Made by a program: the position numbers and the translations under genes
Notes under the pieces: model-generated
The model's input: only the letters and a program-made list of their open reading frames with translations
Told to the model about the DNA's origin: nothing
Database searches by the model: none
In this document: positions 5,837 through 6,691 of the stretch, piece after piece
Position numbering within the stretch: the first letter of the stretch is position 1
Layout of the letters: each line of letters starts with the position of its first letter
Origin: Betaproteobacteria bacterium
GTDB taxonomy: Bacteria > Pseudomonadota > Gammaproteobacteria > Burkholderiales > UBA9220
Assembly: GCA_003519965.1 (NCBI GenBank)
Contig: DOVS01000163.1
Coordinates: 1 to 6,691, forward strand
DNA length: 6,691 nt
Direction: 5' to 3'

Positions 5837-6691
5837 TCAGAATAGATAGGGAAAGCCGCCGGATTGGCCGAGGAAGCCGCTCGCCGCCAACGGATCCATA
5901 GATGAGGCGCTTTGGCCCGGCAAGCCGCCGTTGTTTCCCATCAAGGCGTTCAAGCCGGCGATGTTAGACGGGACGCCGAGCTGATCCGCCAGGAATTGGC
6001 CAGTGTTTTGTATCGAGCTAAGCGTACCGCTTAGCATGGCGTATTGGCCGACGAGATCTTGCTTTTGAAGGCTGGCAAGGAAATTCGCGTTTTGCTGTTG
6101 GTTCTGTAATTGCAGCACGTCGTTGCCGAGTGCGTTGACTTGGGTTGGGATGGCTCCTCCTGCTCCGGCTACGTTTTGTGCTAAGGTGATAATTTGGTCG
6201 GCGATTCCCTGGTTGTTGCCGGTGAACAGTTGGGCGACGCCGCTGGGATTGCCGACCAATGCCTGTTGCAGCGCCGTTTTATCCAGCGTCAAGGTGTGGT
6301 TCGGGTTGATGGTGATGCCGAGCTGCGCCAAACTTGACAGATTGCCGAATTCCGCCAGCGATGTTTCGAGAATATTCGACAGTTGCGCTTGGACGCCTTG
6401 CGGCAGCGGGTCGTTGGCGAGACTGCTGCTTTCGTATTTGTTGATTCGGCTTTGCACTTGATTGTAGGCGCTGACGAACGCACTAATATCGCTGACGATC
6501 GGCGCCGGGTTGAGAGCGATCGCTAGCGTGCTGGAGCCGACGCCGATCAAGCTCATGGTAACGCCCAGGATAGCATCGCTCAAGGTATTGGCGCCGCTAG
6601 TGACGGCGACGCCGTTAACGGTGGCTTGGGCGTCCTGGGCGGCGGCTGTTTGCGTCAGTCCGCCGGCGACGCCGGGAGTGTACGTGAGCAG
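5837..6691 (-). CDS. fliD: Second FliD-family filament cap protein (5' end beyond the window)
   Basis: 284 codons are visible, and the frame is open to the right edge, so the N-terminal part is missing. The visible part begins with AAAQDAQATVNGVAV and then NTLSDAILGVTMSLIG, matching the start of the FliD C-terminal domain, followed by ISAFVSAYNQVQSRI and a LGITINPNHTLTLDKTALQQAL segment ending in VAQLFTG. The C-terminal helical region (LASLQKQDLVGQYAMLSGTLSSIQ, written here as LASLQKQDLV plus the AMLSGTLSSIQ helix) ends in NTGQFLADQLG, where FliD proteins normally stop. Here about 45 further residues follow, rich in Gly, Asn, Ser and Leu and ending in GGFPYLF. Unlike the downstream fliD, no middle insert is present after LFTG. 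The two proteins are clearly paralogues in tandem, 263 bases apart. The absence of an intact start within the window is due to the edge, not to decay. Confidence 0.88.
   Translation of the reverse strand: MLTYTPGVAGGLTQTAAAQDAQATVNGVAVTSGANTLSDAILGVTMSLIGVGSSTLAIALNPAPIVSDISAFVSAYNQVQSRINKYESSSLANDPLPQGVQAQLSNILETSLAEFGNLSSLAQLGITINPNHTLTLDKTALQQALVGNPSGVAQLFTGNNQGIADQIITLAQNVAGAGGAIPTQVNALGNDVLQLQNQQQNANFLASLQKQDLVGQYAMLSGTLSSIQNTGQFLADQLGVPSNIAGLNALMGNNGGLPGQSASSMDPLAASGFLGQSGGFPYLF

Overview
The window looks like a chromosomal segment of a motile, moderately GC-rich betaproteobacterium. The best taxonomic hint is a CNP1-like secreted protein, a family I associate mainly with Betaproteobacteria. 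The two flagellar cap proteins and the Cfa-type methyltransferase fit a flagellated Gram-negative. I cannot name a genus.

Left part (1-2691, all + strand): the C-terminal four-fifths or so of a cyclopropane-fatty-acid synthase-type methyltransferase enters from the left edge. It overlaps by 11 bases the start of a small secreted CNP1-like protein, so the two are probably co-transcribed. A possible terminator follows. After about 280 bases without a gene comes a complete dTDP-4-dehydrorhamnose reductase (RmlD/RfbD), standing apart from the other rml genes within this window. These three genes all concern the cell envelope: membrane lipid modification, a periplasmic protein, and L-rhamnose precursor synthesis.

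Middle part (2692-3560): a gene graveyard. A strong ribosome-binding sequence, a short N-terminal stretch and an excellent C-terminal stretch of a magnesium-translocating P-type ATPase (MgtA/MgtB type) remain, in three different reading frames. The ATPase core (phosphorylation and ATP-binding domains, most membrane helices) is missing. Two hairpins with T-tracts, one per strand, lie in the scar.

Right part (3561-6691, all - strand): two FliD (flagellar filament cap, HAP2) paralogues in tandem. The upstream one runs off the right edge, lacks the extra middle domain and carries a glycine-rich C-terminal tail. The downstream one is complete, 670 residues long, and has an extra middle region with a second flagellin-IN-like segment. 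Between them is a 263-base gap holding a GC-rich repeat/hairpin cluster, an AT-rich tract, a very good sigma-28 (FliA) promoter match, a 5'-UTR hairpin and a strong Shine-Dalgarno. The complete fliD is therefore probably a late flagellar gene with its own promoter. No fliS, fliT, flaG or flagellin gene lies between or downstream of the two.

I see no RNA genes, insertion sequences, CRISPR arrays or defence genes. I do not claim a new system. The most worthwhile points are the FliD pair with divergent architecture and the decay history of the P-type ATPase.
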